NCBI GenBank assembly: GCA_964019335.1
Contig: OZ025719.1
Coordinates: forward strand, 248,001 to 312,000
From: Diplonema japonicum
Lineage: Eukaryota > Euglenozoa > Diplonemea > Diplonemida > Diplonemidae
Direction of reading: 5' to 3'
Length of the DNA: 64,000 nt
Shown here: one piece after another, positions 40,858-50,926 of the stretch
How positions within the stretch are numbered: the first letter of the stretch is position 1
How the letters are laid out: the number at the start of each line of letters is the position of its first letter
The notes under the pieces: generated by a model
What the model saw: the letters and a program-made list of their open reading frames with translations, nothing else
What the model was told of the DNA's origin: nothing
Databases searched by the model: none
Position numbers and translations under genes: made by a program

Positions 40858-42031
40858 CCATACGGCAGTTCGTCCCCGTATTCCGACTCCTACCCCAGTA
40901 AGTCAGTACAAAATTATCTGTGTCAGAAATTGTTTATCCCCCCCCCTGTGGACACATCTCTCTCTCCCATTCTACTCTCGCTTTCTTTCATTCTCATCTT
41001 GCAAGTTCTTTTTATGAAAAAAAAAGGGAGTACCTTCACCGATGTAGTTGTGCCAAGGAGATACTATTCAATAATCCTATTTTAAAAAAAAAGAGGGAAA
41101 GAAAAAAAAAAAAAAAAAAAAAAAAAACTGCGAACTTAACCCTTGGAGCGTTTTCGACAACTTTTTTGGGTGTTGGGCGCTCTACCCAAAAACGCTGATT
41201 CTCAGAGAAGAAGTACGCGATTGGGGTAATTTCTTGTTAAAAGAAATTGAGAAAAAGAAAATAGAAAAAAGAAGAAAAAATCTCCGAAATAAAAAAAAGG
41301 TGGAAAGCTTGTAAGTTGATATTTGTTTTTTTTTTCCCCCCCTTTTCTTTTTCTTTTTTTTCTACCTCTTGTTTTGGCTGTTGCTCCTCATCATAGCTTT
41401 TCTCTCTTCCTTGGCTTTCTATGTGCGATGAGTTTTAAAAAAAAAAGAAGAAAAGAAAAGATAGAATAAAGAAGGGGGGGGGGGGGGGAACAAGAAAGAA
41501 AAAAGAAAAAGAAAAACAGAAGAAACCAAAATTAAAACAGAAAAAAACAGAAAAGTAGAACACAGCCCCGCCCCCCCTTTGTTCACAACACTGTATTTTA
41601 ATAATCTAATGTATCAAGGAAATTTCAGAATCTTTGTTAAAAAGGGGGAAATGGGTGATAAGTAGACAAGGGGCTCCACAACAGGAACCTCCTTTATCTC
41701 ATATCTTCAAAGCCACGGCGCGGTGCTCCTTTTCTTTTTTCTTTTTTCTGCTTTTTGCGGTTAGTGACCTTCCCCTCCCACCCAAAAAAGAAACCACGTT
41801 ATTCACTTTTTTTTAAATGAAAATAAAAAAAAAGATTTTTAAAAAAAAATGTTCTTCATATTCCTTTTTTTTCTTCTTTTTTTTTTTCCGGTCAGTGCCC
41901 CTTTCTTATGTAAAGAAAAATCCCGTTTTTTTTTTTTTTTTTTTTTTGCCCTTTTTTTCTTTCCTTCTCCCTTAGTTCCCCCCCCCTCTTTTTTTCAAAA
42001 ACAAAAAAAAAACAAATTACAGAGAAGCAAA
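38230..42031. other. Gene-poor, homopolymer-rich region
   Basis: About 3.8 kb. A- and T-runs of 20-40 nt dominate (for example 38745-38784, 38939-38962, 39774-39795, 40830-40857, 41105-41127), with a G-run at 41476-41488. ORFs here are poly-Phe/poly-Lys. The only balanced stretches are 38965-39125 and 40150-40480. TTACAG ten nt before the next ATG resembles a splice acceptor. Confidence 0.6.
40154..40466 (+). pseudogene. Degenerate coding-like segment
   Basis: An island of balanced composition. One frame reads MHGSLESVEEAIAEVRDVAG and on to AEAYDCLEPGRG before a stop; the +1 frame continues with RRHLTALLRGTQCERSVAVD and QERIGRYKRQLGT. The shift in mid-segment suggests a decayed gene or repeat-borne ORF. 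It is followed by a dispersed repeat (40482-40512) shared with 13412-13443. No family recognised. Confidence 0.3.
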
Positions 42032-42649
42032 ATGGTAAAGTCCACAAGGCCAGTGGAGACAAATGCAAGGACTCCGGTGAGTACTTTTAGGCAAGCTATT
42101 CAAGTGCAGAAAAAACCAGAGAGGAGAGATCCGAGGTTTTCAGATATTTCTGGAGGGGTGTTGAATGAGGGACTTTATGAAGGGGGGTACAGCTGGTTAG
42201 GAGACCTGAGAGAACAGGAAGAAAAACAATTGAAACAAGAGGCAAAAAAGCTGCGCTCAGCCAAAAGACCAGAAGTCTTGGAGAGAAGGGAAGAGGTGCA
42301 CCAGCAACTTAACGAATATAAACAAGAGAGGAAGGCGCAGCAACGAAAAGAAATCGGGAGAAAGCAAAAGAAAGAATGGCGACAGGCAGAAGGAGCCAAG
42401 GTGGAGAAGGGGAAGAAACCATTCTTCTTGAAAAAGACCGCGCAAAAGGAACAAGAACTGAAAATTAAGTACGAGAAACTGAAGAAGGAAGGAAAACTGG
42501 AAAACTTCCTGACAAAAGCGAGAAAGAGACAGGTTTCCCCTCCCCCCCCTTTTTTTTTTTCCTCCCCACATATTCACCAACACACACAGGCACTAAAAGA
42601 CGCGGAAATGGTACCAGAGCTATCCACATTTGCATCATCAACACGATGA
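42032..42649 (+). CDS. RRP36: rRNA-processing protein RRP36
   Basis: Exons 42032-42532 and 42590-42649 (186 aa); the 57-nt intron is almost pure pyrimidine and ends CACACAG. Family signatures in order: RRDPRFSDISGGVLNEGLYE, YSWLGDLREQEEKQL, then a highly charged helix, and KPFFLKKTAQKEQEL, with YEKLKKEGKLENFLTKARKR near the end. RRP36 acts in the nucleolus in early 18S rRNA processing as part of the small-subunit processome. The typical final RRKRN...LP tail is replaced by ALKDAEMVPELSTF from exon 2. The chosen ATG follows an A-rich leader; the longer open frame upstream is poly-Phe noise. Confidence 0.88.
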   Translation: MVKSTRPVETNARTPVSTFRQAIQVQKKPERRDPRFSDISGGVLNEGLYEGGYSWLGDLREQEEKQLKQEAKKLRSAKRPEVLERREEVHQQLNEYKQERKAQQRKEIGRKQKKEWRQAEGAKVEKGKKPFFLKKTAQKEQELKIKYEKLKKEGKLENFLTKARKRQVSPPPPFFFSSPHIHQHTQALKDAEMVPELSTFASSTR

Positions 42650-42776
42650 TGAAGAAATCAAAAAAAAGAAAATCAGGATCCCCCCCCCCCCCCCCCCACA
42701 CTTCGTCACTTTTTATTTTACACGGCAAAAGAATTCATTTAAAAAAAAAGGGGGCGGTAAAGAAGGTGTGGGAAAC

Positions 42777-43982
42777 ATGTCCACTAAACCCCGCGAAGCT
42801 CTCACTAGGGCGACCTCGTATCTGAACAAAAGCAATGCTCGGTATAGCGGGTTGACAGAGATTCTGGACGACATGAGGGACAATGACATACGGCTGGACT
42901 CTCGGGGCTACCGGACAGTTCTGCACAAACTGAGAAAGCTAAGGTGGGGCAAGGCAGGATGCGACCTAATCTCGAGAATGAAAAGAGAGAACATCACAGT
43001 CGTGGGGTGGCACGTATCCCCGATCATCATGGCACTGGCAGCTTCACCAAAAATGAGCGACACCTACAAGGTGCAAAAGGTCATGCAGCTTATAAACGAA
43101 ATCGTCCCAGACGGAATGGATTCGTACACCGCAGAGGCCATGCTTTATCTATTCTGTAGAATCGATCACGCGGGGCCTCATAAAGCAGTCGTCTTGCAGC
43201 TTGTTGAGGAAAAACGTTTCGAGCTAACTCCATCTCTTACCGCACAGATAATCGCGGCCAGCCCTTCTTCAGAACTTGCTTTTAAATATTTCAATATGGA
43301 TCCTGACCCTTCTCCGTGGATCAGGGCGGTCCTGCTGCGGAGTCTGGTCGCGTTGCAGGATTTCGAAGCTGCTTTGGAAACCTTTCTCACGCTACCCCCT
43401 TCCCTTGTTATATCAAATGCAGCGTCATTAATCGCATTGTTCGAGGTTACGGCACAGCCGTACCATGCTTATCAAAGAGTTTGGTCGGCGTTGGGTTATT
43501 CGCTAGCTTCCGTCACCCCGACTCCTGACATCTCCATCCCTCTCATCGCGCTTTCGAAGGCGCTCTGCACCCGCTCTGCTGAGCAGGATAGCTTCCCACT
43601 CCTCTTGCGGCAAATCTCCAGTGATGTCGAACCCCACAAAGCATCAATCGCTGCGCATTCAGATTTTCTACACTTGTATGTGGGGGGGGGGGGGGGGGGG
43701 GGATGTTAAAACGAAGTATAAAAAAAAATCTTTTTTTTTCTTCCCACAGAGTTGCAACAGCCATAAAGACGGCCGGGCTACCGCTCCCACCCGACGCGGA
43801 GTTATAGATGAAAGGGGATTTTAAAAGAAAACATAGATTTTTTTTTTTTTTTCTGTTTTTCTTTTTTCTTTCTTTTTTTTTCCAGGCTTGAACAAGAGCT
43901 GCGGGAGTTGAAAGGGTACATTCTAGAAAGGACAGCACGGCACGACAGCTATGCTCTCGATACGGGGAGCATTAATAGATAG
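42777..43982 (+). CDS. Pentatricopeptide-repeat-like protein
   Basis: Exons 42777-43675, 43750-43800 and 43886-43982 (348 aa). Splicing turns a 19-nt G-run and two T-rich stretches into introns and yields VATAIKTAGLPLPPDAE joined to LEQELRELKGYILERTARH. Helical-hairpin repeats run through residues 10-300; LTEILDDMRDNDIRLDSRGY and LISRMKRENITVVGWHVSPI fit PPR-type units. PPR proteins bind organellar RNA in a sequence-specific way. No clear organelle leader is seen. A stop in exon 2 at 43805 would end the protein earlier if intron 2 were retained. Confidence 0.72.
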
Positions 43983-44290
43983 AAACGCACACCACAACTA
44001 GTGCGATTGTCTTTTACTTTAAGTTTTCCCCTTCCTGCTCTGTCAAAGGCCCCCCTTTAACTCATATAAGATATTTCTTTTTTGTGTGACCTTGCCCTAT
44101 CGGTGCCTTCTTCTACGTGCTTCCGCCACTGGTTGTTCGTTTATTGCCTTCTCGTCTTCGGCCTCATCCACATGACGTGCACCTACGACGATACCTGTTG
44201 TTCCTCTTAATTATTTAGATTAAAATTCTAACCCGCGGTACCAAAGAAGAAGAAAAAAAGGAAAACAAAGTTCAGGGGTGGGTGGGAAAC
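43983..44290. other. Spacer
   Basis: 308 bp of mixed composition. TAACTCATATAAGATATTTC resembles short motifs near 98 and 11605. Nothing else recognised. Confidence 0.5.
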
Positions 44291-46083
44291 ATGAGCGACA
44301 CCGGCGACAATGGAGGGAATGAAACCCCCCCTCCAACGCCACCGAAGGCAGGGGGTCCAACAGGTGGCAAGGAAGGAGAAGAAGGTGACAAGTTGGAGGA
44401 CAGGACGTCGGTCTTGGAAGTATGTATCCTTTGTCTTGAAACAAATAGCACCAAATAACACCACAGTCCCGAGTGGAGATGCTCGCGTCGCAGAATGAAA
44501 GGTTAATGACGATGCTTTCTCAGCTCGCTCCGCCAACACCTTCGCAGGCCCCTCCAGCACTGCAAGAAATAAGAGAAATAAGCGAGTTTCCCAACGAAGG
44601 GATTGAACCGGAACCGGAGCCGGAACTCCCGCCCGAGTTGGAACTCTTGGTGGAGGATGAACCGAAACCGGAACCGGAACCGGAGCCGGAGCTCTCCAGC
44701 CCGCCACCAGCGGTGGAGGAAGAGAAAGGATTTACTGAATTTCACAGGTGGGTGCTAGCGGACAGCCTGTCACAGTTCAACGATAAGTGGAACATGCGGC
44801 GGGCGATGGAAAAATGGGTTGCATTCACATCAGCGAGACAGCGACAGCGGGAAATCTTTTTAGCACACTTCAGAGGAACGAGTCTAATCACAACTGTAGC
44901 GGTGACGCGGTCTATGTGGAGGGCATACCATAAGTGGAGGCTGTGGTTGGGTCTGAGAAGACGGCATCCTCAGGCATTCGGGCTGATCCCCCGTGCACTC
45001 ATCTACGACCCTGCTGAACCAGAGGTGGGCGATGTCGAGACGATAAAGGAACGGATCACATACCACACAGGCGAGATCGATGAGCTGTCAAACGTTGTGA
45101 GGAGGCACTCTGAGATTGTGGAGCTTCTCCGCGCCACGCTGCAGAAGAAGCTCACGGCAGAGATGGAGCGGCTCAACAAGGAGACCCTTCTCATCGAAAA
45201 GGATCAAAACCGTTGGTCTGCCGAGCCCGTTCGGTCGCCGCCTGTTTTGCAGCAACAGCCCGTTCCTCCAAAATCTCTCCCGCCTCTTCCCCCACCGCCT
45301 CCTCCCCCTATTGTTGTGCCTGTTTTAACCCAGCCGCCTGTCCCGTTCTCGCCTCCGCCTGGGATTCAAATCGCGAATCATGCGCCGCTCAGCCCGTTAG
45401 CAGAACCATTCACGGTTCCCTTTCAAGGGTACATCTCCAGTGGAGGGGATCTTGAGAACTCGCCTCGATGGATGGCAATCGAGGAGGCACGCGAGGAGGC
45501 AACAGAAGACCCCCGTTGCATGGGCTTCACGTACAACCTGAAACACACCACAGAAGACGGGAAGGTCTTGGTGTATTTCAAGGGGAAGAGCGATGTGCAC
45601 AGCCATGCTGCCGGGTGGTGTTCGTACACTAGACCCAACACTACGAGTGGCTCAGGTAACAACATGGTAGATGAGGTCGACGACCTTGCTTACTCTGCTG
45701 ATGAATACGCTGCTCTGTCCCCGCGTATGTTGCCTCCCATAAACCCGGCCACGCGAGACCCGAGCATCGTCCTTGAACGGCTTGGGCTCAACCCTGGTGT
45801 CAGGCGTCGGTTGATTGATTTTTACCAGTTCTACAACCCCTCGAAGCTGCCTTCTGTGCTCCACACCATGCATGAGTTCCAAGGGCATGAGGAAGCCCTC
45901 TTCCAGGCACTTTCCGAGCAATACGGTGTTGAACCCCCGTTCGTTAATCACTCGTTGCCAGAAGGGTATCTTACATTAATCAAAAGAAATATATATACAC
46001 ACAGGTGGTCGTTGACCGAAAGCTCGAAAGGCGATCTCTTCTACCGGCATGTCGATGGGAAGAAGCAGTGGCATCTCCCTTAG
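44291..46083 (+). CDS. Coiled-coil / proline-rich protein with C-terminal WW domain
   Basis: Exons 44291-44419, 44467-45965 and 46005-46083 (568 aa). The N-terminus is Gly/Pro-rich with a short coiled coil, then EPEPEPE-type acidic repeats. A helical region about 140-200 has spaced Trp residues (MEKWVAFTSARQRQ, MWRAYHKWRLW). A second coiled coil is followed by poly-Pro (about 285-310). A motif near 460-510 (FYQFYNPSKLPSVL, LFQALSEQYGVEP) occurs in many protist coiled-coil proteins. Removing the 39-nt intron 45966-46004, a multiple of three, creates a textbook WW domain: LPEGWSLTESSKGDLFYRHV ending KQWHLP. WW domains bind Pro-rich ligands, possibly its own poly-Pro. Likely cytoskeletal scaffold; function inferred. 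Confidence 0.78.
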
Positions 46084-46575
46084 GGGGAAAAACGAATAAA
46101 AGTCTTTGCTGTTGTATAGTTAACAGAACGGAACGAAAATGAAAAAGAAGTGAGTCCCCCTCCACCCCCCGCCCCGCCTGTTGTACTTTCTTTTTTTTTT
46201 CTTTTTCCATCTTCTTTTCCACCCCCCCCCCCCTTCTTTCTGTCTGTAATTGTGAGTAGAGTACAGTACTAAAAGTTCTATTTATTTGTCTGGTTCAAAC
46301 GAAAAAGCAAACACCCGATCTGTTCTATCTGTTGATCGTATTATTTTCAGTACTATTGTTCTCCCTTTCGCGTTCCCTTTTCTGGGAACCGGTGCTTGCA
46401 CGTCTTCGCGTGTTCGGCCACCGTCCACTGCTACGGGGACCTCCCTTTAGGTTTGTCCTCGTCGTTGAGTAGGCACTTCTTGGGGTTCGGAGTAGATGAG
46501 CGATCTGTGAGCCTCATGCTCTGTACGGGCCTTTCGACTTCATTCGAATAAACAAGAAAAAGAAAAGGTGCAAAC
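46084..46575. other. Spacer / 5' flank
   Basis: Contains C- and T-runs (46196-46232) and a less biased 150-bp stretch before the ATG that is probably 5' UTR. No ORF supported on either strand. Confidence 0.5.
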
Positions 46576-48330
46576 ATGGTGCGATGCGGCAAGTGTTTCA
46601 CTGAAGGGCCTTCCGAGGAAGCTGTCTTTTGTTGGAAATGTGGCGAATCGATGCAGCAGGCGGCGCAGCACGTGGTGGGCAGGTCAGGGAGCATTGCGGT
46701 CCCGATGCCTCTGACACCACTGAAGAAGGACACGGTGTGCAATGATGTGAACAGGCAGACGTCGCCAACGAGGGACCGTGGGGGCATTCCGAAAGCGGCC
46801 CCAATAGCGGTTACGCCCCCTGCGATGACACCGACGCCTGTGTATAGTGCTGAAGACCGCTCGATAGAAGCAATCTTAGAGCGTGCAAGGCTTGTGAACA
46901 GGACGAAGGAGGTGCGACCTATGGCGAAAGAAGTGCCGATGGAAACAGATATTATTCCACAGATAAAAGGTCCCACAAAGCACACGTCACCTGAACGGTC
47001 GCACGCTCCACCTTCACCATTCCATCCCGTAGCTCCTGTTGCTGTCCCTGTCCCTGTCCCTGTTCCTGTCCCAGTGCACCCCCCTGTGATTGCCAACGTA
47101 CCGCACATCGTGCAGCTCCCTACCGACTGTATCCCAAAAGTGAAGTCCGATGCTCTCTTTGATGAGCTTGACCTTCGCGGCGCTGGACGTGTGGCTCTCG
47201 ACGACCTCCGCACTGCTCTCACCCGCTGCGGCCTTGTCCTCGACCCCATCGACATTGCGGAGATTTTCCGCAAGGCTGACATTGATCGCGACACACTACT
47301 CACCCTCTCCGAGTTCCAGATCCTCACCGACTCGTACCCTTCCCTCACAGATGCTCTCTTCCGCCGCACAAGAATCTACTGGACCGAAACAGAGGAACTC
47401 CGCGAGATAGAAGCTGCCCGCATTCACCTCGAGGTGCTGAAGTCCCAAGAGCAGTCTGAGCGTAGCATCGAAGAAGCGGAGCGCAAAGAAGACACATTAG
47501 AGAACGAACGTCTTCGAGAAGCCGAGAGCGCCCTCGCTGCAGAGGAGACTCTCGCAAGGCAGGTGCGAAACAAACTTGAGGTGTCCACTGACGAGATCGA
47601 CATGCTGCACTCGCAGGGCAAGGAAACAACGCTTAGCTACCAGGTGCAGAGCGATCGGGTGACGCAGAGGGATCTATTAGTGCAGGACTCGAAACGGGAG
47701 ACGGAGCTTCAGGAGAAAGCGCTCGCAGGACAAGCGGGAGTGGTGCAGAAGAGCCGGATTCGATTGAAGGAGCTGGAGATGCTGCTTGTGGAGCAAGAGG
47801 AGGAAGTGAAGAGGCAGGATGCGAAGTACGAGAGGTGCAAAAACGATGTTGTGAATGCTAAGAAAAGGGAGGAGGCCAACATTATAATGCTGGAGGAGCT
47901 GCAACGGGAGACCGAAAGCTACGCAGCAAGGCTGCAAGGGGTGGAGGACGAGATTGCAAAACAGGAGAGCTATCACCGTGCGCTGGAGTGCCAGTACAAG
48001 CAAGCAGAGGCAGACACACAACGCGTGGCGACAAGACGTGACGAAACCCTGCAGCATATCCAATGGGCAAGGGAGAGGAGGTCGCAGCAGAAGAAGGCCG
48101 CCTTGCACGTGAAGACACCCTCACTACACACAGTCATCGAGGAACAGCAGAGGCTCATCATCCGCCTCACTCAACAACACGAAGAGAAGAAAGCCACCAA
48201 CAAAGCAGATCGAGACAAAGAGACAGCCGTTATCAACATGGAGCTCCGTCTCCGTCGGCAGCGGCAGCAGCTAGAAGAAGAAGAACACGTTCTTGCAGCA
48301 GGGAGACAGCCTGCTAGGTGTGCAGCATAG
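46576..48330 (+). CDS. Zinc-ribbon, EF-hand and coiled-coil protein
   Basis: 584 aa, one exon. The N-terminal zinc ribbon has Cys4, Cys7, Cys19 and Cys22 (MVRCGKC...FCWKCGES). A Pro/Thr-rich linker contains a PVPVPVPVPV run (about 158-170). An EF-hand pair lies at about 190-250: DLRGAGRVALDDL is degenerate, while DIDRDTLLTLSEF keeps better ligands. From about 265 to 575 it is one long charged coiled coil. Probably a cytoskeletal or centrosomal/basal-body scaffold responsive to calcium; no specific family recognised. Codon use is GC-rich like its neighbours. Confidence 0.75.
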   Translation: MVRCGKCFTEGPSEEAVFCWKCGESMQQAAQHVVGRSGSIAVPMPLTPLKKDTVCNDVNRQTSPTRDRGGIPKAAPIAVTPPAMTPTPVYSAEDRSIEAILERARLVNRTKEVRPMAKEVPMETDIIPQIKGPTKHTSPERSHAPPSPFHPVAPVAVPVPVPVPVPVHPPVIANVPHIVQLPTDCIPKVKSDALFDELDLRGAGRVALDDLRTALTRCGLVLDPIDIAEIFRKADIDRDTLLTLSEFQILTDSYPSLTDALFRRTRIYWTETEELREIEAARIHLEVLKSQEQSERSIEEAERKEDTLENERLREAESALAAEETLARQVRNKLEVSTDEIDMLHSQGKETTLSYQVQSDRVTQRDLLVQDSKRETELQEKALAGQAGVVQKSRIRLKELEMLLVEQEEEVKRQDAKYERCKNDVVNAKKREEANIIMLEELQRETESYAARLQGVEDEIAKQESYHRALECQYKQAEADTQRVATRRDETLQHIQWARERRSQQKKAALHVKTPSLHTVIEEQQRLIIRLTQQHEEKKATNKADRDKETAVINMELRLRRQRQQLEEEEHVLAAGRQPARCAA

Positions 48331-48509
48331 TTTATCCCGTGACATCACATTACAGTATATATAGCCCAAGGGCCTACTGACCCACCCCACCACCCGCCAC
48401 ACGGATTGACCTGTCAGCCGCGTGCATTTGCTTGACACCGCGGCAAGGAGGCTGTCATATTGTACCCAGAGCCTCTTTCACTGTACATGTACATTGTATA
48501 ATGTTTAAA

Positions 48510-48556
48510 GTAAGTTTTATCTTGGGTTTCTTGTTGCTCATATTGTCACTGCACAG
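48510..48556 (+). other. Probable 5'-UTR intron or acceptor site
   Basis: GTAAGT at 48510 and CTGCACAG ending at 48556 are consensus splice ends 47 nt apart, 29 nt before the next ATG. The small frame MFKVSFILGFLLLILSLH running across it looks like a signal peptide but cannot be joined in frame to the gene downstream. Confidence 0.45.
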
Positions 48557-48585
48557 GTGGGGGGCACCCCCCCCCGAGAAAGCAA

Positions 48586-49536
48586 ATGGACCGCCACGGC
48601 GAGGAGGCGCACCCAAGAGTGTTGGTGTCTCTTGCAAGTGGTGTGCTGCAAATAGATGGCGCGCGGTCGAGCATGCGGGCAGGGGTGAGCAGCCATGTGG
48701 AGGTGGTGAACAGTGTGTTGATGTCCCCCGAGCCGCCTGAAGGTGTCCCGCCAGAGAGAGATGTGTCTCCTTTCGGGCCCTTTGAGTCTGTGATGGCTGT
48801 TGAAGATCCTGCAATTGAGGACCCCTCCAATGTTGCGGAAAGCGAGCCGGGCTACCTTGCCATGCTGCTCGACGTGAGGGAGACCCCAGTGCCCCCTATG
48901 GACTGGATATCAAACACACCAGCGATGCCAATCCCGCTTGCAAGTCAGGAGGTAGAAATAGAGATTTCTTCTGAGAACGGAGAGAGCAGCGAAGAGAAGG
49001 AGCGTGAAGAGGAAGTGAGTGTGCAGCTAGACGCACATACTCAAACAAATAGAATAGATTATGATGGTCAAGGCGAAGGAGCAGTGGTGGGGCCCAGCGC
49101 CTCTGTGATTATGGATGACGAGCCTGAAGTGACGATACCGGTGCAGCCTGCAGTCGAAGGCAGTATCAAGGGAAGCGTGCCGCCCTTGCAGCCCACCCCA
49201 AAAACGGTGTTGCGCGATATGTTGAAAACTGCTGCTGCGAAGCGGAGCTCGGCATCCCGGAGTGGTGGGTCGCCTGTGAACCCCCTTGCGCCCCTGCACC
49301 CCCCGTCGAAGGCCAAAAACCCACTAGTAGAAGAGAAACCGATCGATAACAACAAGGACGACCCCGACAAGGATGGGACTGACGACTCGGCTTCATCAAC
49401 GCCCACCAGCTCATCCTCATCAGGCGACCATACGCTGGGCTCCGAAGGCAACAATGTTGTCATCATCATGGTTGCCCTCTTGCTAGTCGTCGCTGTGGTG
49501 TTGGTATCTCTAGCTGTGACGGGCAACCTTAGTTAG
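48586..49536 (+). CDS. Acidic tail-anchored membrane protein
   Basis: 316 aa, no signal peptide. Long acidic, Ser/Pro-rich disordered region, then at residues 289-311 a single hydrophobic span NVVIIMVALLLVVAVVLVSL followed by only seven residues, which fits a tail anchor with the bulk of the protein in the cytosol. Ser-rich DSASSTPTSSSSSGD precedes the span. No domain recognised. The start is the first ATG after the probable 5'-UTR intron. Confidence 0.6.
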   Translation: MDRHGEEAHPRVLVSLASGVLQIDGARSSMRAGVSSHVEVVNSVLMSPEPPEGVPPERDVSPFGPFESVMAVEDPAIEDPSNVAESEPGYLAMLLDVRETPVPPMDWISNTPAMPIPLASQEVEIEISSENGESSEEKEREEEVSVQLDAHTQTNRIDYDGQGEGAVVGPSASVIMDDEPEVTIPVQPAVEGSIKGSVPPLQPTPKTVLRDMLKTAAAKRSSASRSGGSPVNPLAPLHPPSKAKNPLVEEKPIDNNKDDPDKDGTDDSASSTPTSSSSSGDHTLGSEGNNVVIIMVALLLVVAVVLVSLAVTGNLS

Positions 49537-49621
49537 TACTCTTGTTTAGCTGTACCCTTCACCCCCCTTTTTTTCCCAGCAAAATACTTCATACAAAACA
49601 AGGAGTGGGAAAACGGGAAAA

Positions 49622-50446
49622 ATGAAGTTGTGTCTGATCGCCGCGCTCCTTGTAGGTCTGGCCGCCGCAGAACAAAAGACACTTCGGTGGTACATCAGCG
49701 CAAACCACCTCGATGCCAATGTCGCATTCTACAACGAGCACAAGAATGCAATGTCAGGGTTCTACGGGTGCTGCGGGGGTGCGCACGTTGCTGCAAACGG
49801 GGCCGTAACTTACAACATGCCGGAACTGCAGAACCAAACAGCAACGTACAAGGGACTGGGGCTGACCTACCACATCATGGGGAGTCTTAATGAGACTGGC
49901 GTCCTGAATGGCGGTGTGCTGGGTGGCGTTGCCGACATTGTTGCTGCGGTGAAGGCAAGCGGTTCCGATGGCATCATCTTTGACTACGAACCCAAGGACC
50001 AGCCCACCGACGAGCATGCTCAAAAATACGCAAACTTTCTAACAGCAGTCAAGAAGGCTGCTGGAACATCCTTTGATGTGGGTATGGATGTGTCAGGGTG
50101 GGGCATTCTCGACAAGTTTCCCATCTACGGTGCTTCCCATCTGGACATCTACACCAGCATGGCAACCACGTACTACGCCAAGAGTGCCTTGTCACCCACC
50201 GGCACTGCTTTTATAAACAACATGACGCACTACTTCGGAGCCGACCAGTCCTTCTACGGCATTGGGACGTGGGACGCCAATGAGGCGACTTGCAAGTGGC
50301 ACTACGGTTGGAATGCCTCTGCTTTGACCACCTTCCTCGACACCTCCAATGCGACCCACATCGACATGTGGCGGTGCGACGTGGACAACTACTCGACCCC
50401 TTCACCCGATATGTTCCCTCCTCTCGAGCAGTGGTTTCACCAGTAA
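49622..50446 (+). CDS. Secreted GH18-like protein, copy 1
   Basis: 274 aa. Signal peptide MKLCLIAALLVGLAAAE, then a single domain of alternating hydrophobic strands and helices. The segment SDGIIFDYEP (Asp116, Asp121, Glu123) resembles the catalytic DGxDxDxE strand of family 18 glycoside hydrolases, with Ile119 in place of one Asp. Other barrel-like pieces are TYHIMGSLNE, FDVGMDVSGW and HLDIYTSMATTYY. About five N-glycosylation sequons are present (NQT, NET, NMT, NAS, NAT). Chitinase-like sugar hydrolysis or binding is inferred. It is the first of three tandem copies with nearly identical central DNA and a conserved 3' flank (AGAGCCATCGCCTCTTATTT). TTTTTTCCCAG upstream resembles a splice acceptor. 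Confidence 0.7.
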   Translation: MKLCLIAALLVGLAAAEQKTLRWYISANHLDANVAFYNEHKNAMSGFYGCCGGAHVAANGAVTYNMPELQNQTATYKGLGLTYHIMGSLNETGVLNGGVLGGVADIVAAVKASGSDGIIFDYEPKDQPTDEHAQKYANFLTAVKKAAGTSFDVGMDVSGWGILDKFPIYGASHLDIYTSMATTYYAKSALSPTGTAFINNMTHYFGADQSFYGIGTWDANEATCKWHYGWNASALTTFLDTSNATHIDMWRCDVDNYSTPSPDMFPPLEQWFHQ

Positions 50447-50926
50447 GAGCCATCGCCTCTTATTTGTGCGTGTTTTTTTCTTTTTATTGTATTCTCCTCT
50501 GCACCTTCCATTCTCTCGCCCCCACCACTCTGATCCCCTCTGTCGGAAGGGTGAACCGAGCATGAGGTCCGAACAACGCTTTGTTGCATTTATGTTTCTA
50601 TTTAAGATACAAAAGGGAGCGAAGATTAATTCTATAAAGGGGGAGGAATAGGAAAGAGAAAAGAAAACAAGATAAGAAACAAACTGTGCACAAAAGAGAA
50701 AAAAGAAAAGGAGTGACTCCCCACCATGACACCTTTCGAGCTCTCCCCCTCTGCCAGTTTTTTTTGCTTCTTGTTTTAAAGGAGGGCCCCGAATAATTCC
50801 ATCCCAAATAAAGGGATTGTTCGGGGGGGGGGGGCTTTACCCTTATTTTTCATTTATTTTCACCTCACGTTTTTTTAAAAGAAAAATGAAGTAAAAAAGA
50901 AAAAGGGAGGAAAGAAGGAAAACAAA
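50447..50926. other. Spacer between GH18-like copies 1 and 2
   Basis: Begins with the conserved 3' flank of the copies. Holds a compact inverted-repeat unit (50778-50837). The A/G-rich leader just before the second ATG is probably 5' UTR. Confidence 0.6.
50778..50837. repeat. Compact hairpin related to the 10973-11458 element
   Basis: AAAGGAGGGCCCCGAATAAT on the left faces ATTGTTCGGGGGGGGGGGCT on the right, giving an almost complete inverted repeat with a 7-nt spacer. The left arm matches the end of the element at 10973-11458, so it is probably an internally deleted copy. Confidence 0.5.

Noticed and set aside
46431..47369. 312-codon minus-strand ORF
   Set aside because: Shadow of the zinc-ribbon/EF-hand gene on the + strand.
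48501..48740. Signal-peptide protein starting MFKVSFILGFLL
   Set aside because: The hydrophobic stretch coincides with a GTAAGT...CACAG intron and cannot be joined in frame to the downstream gene.
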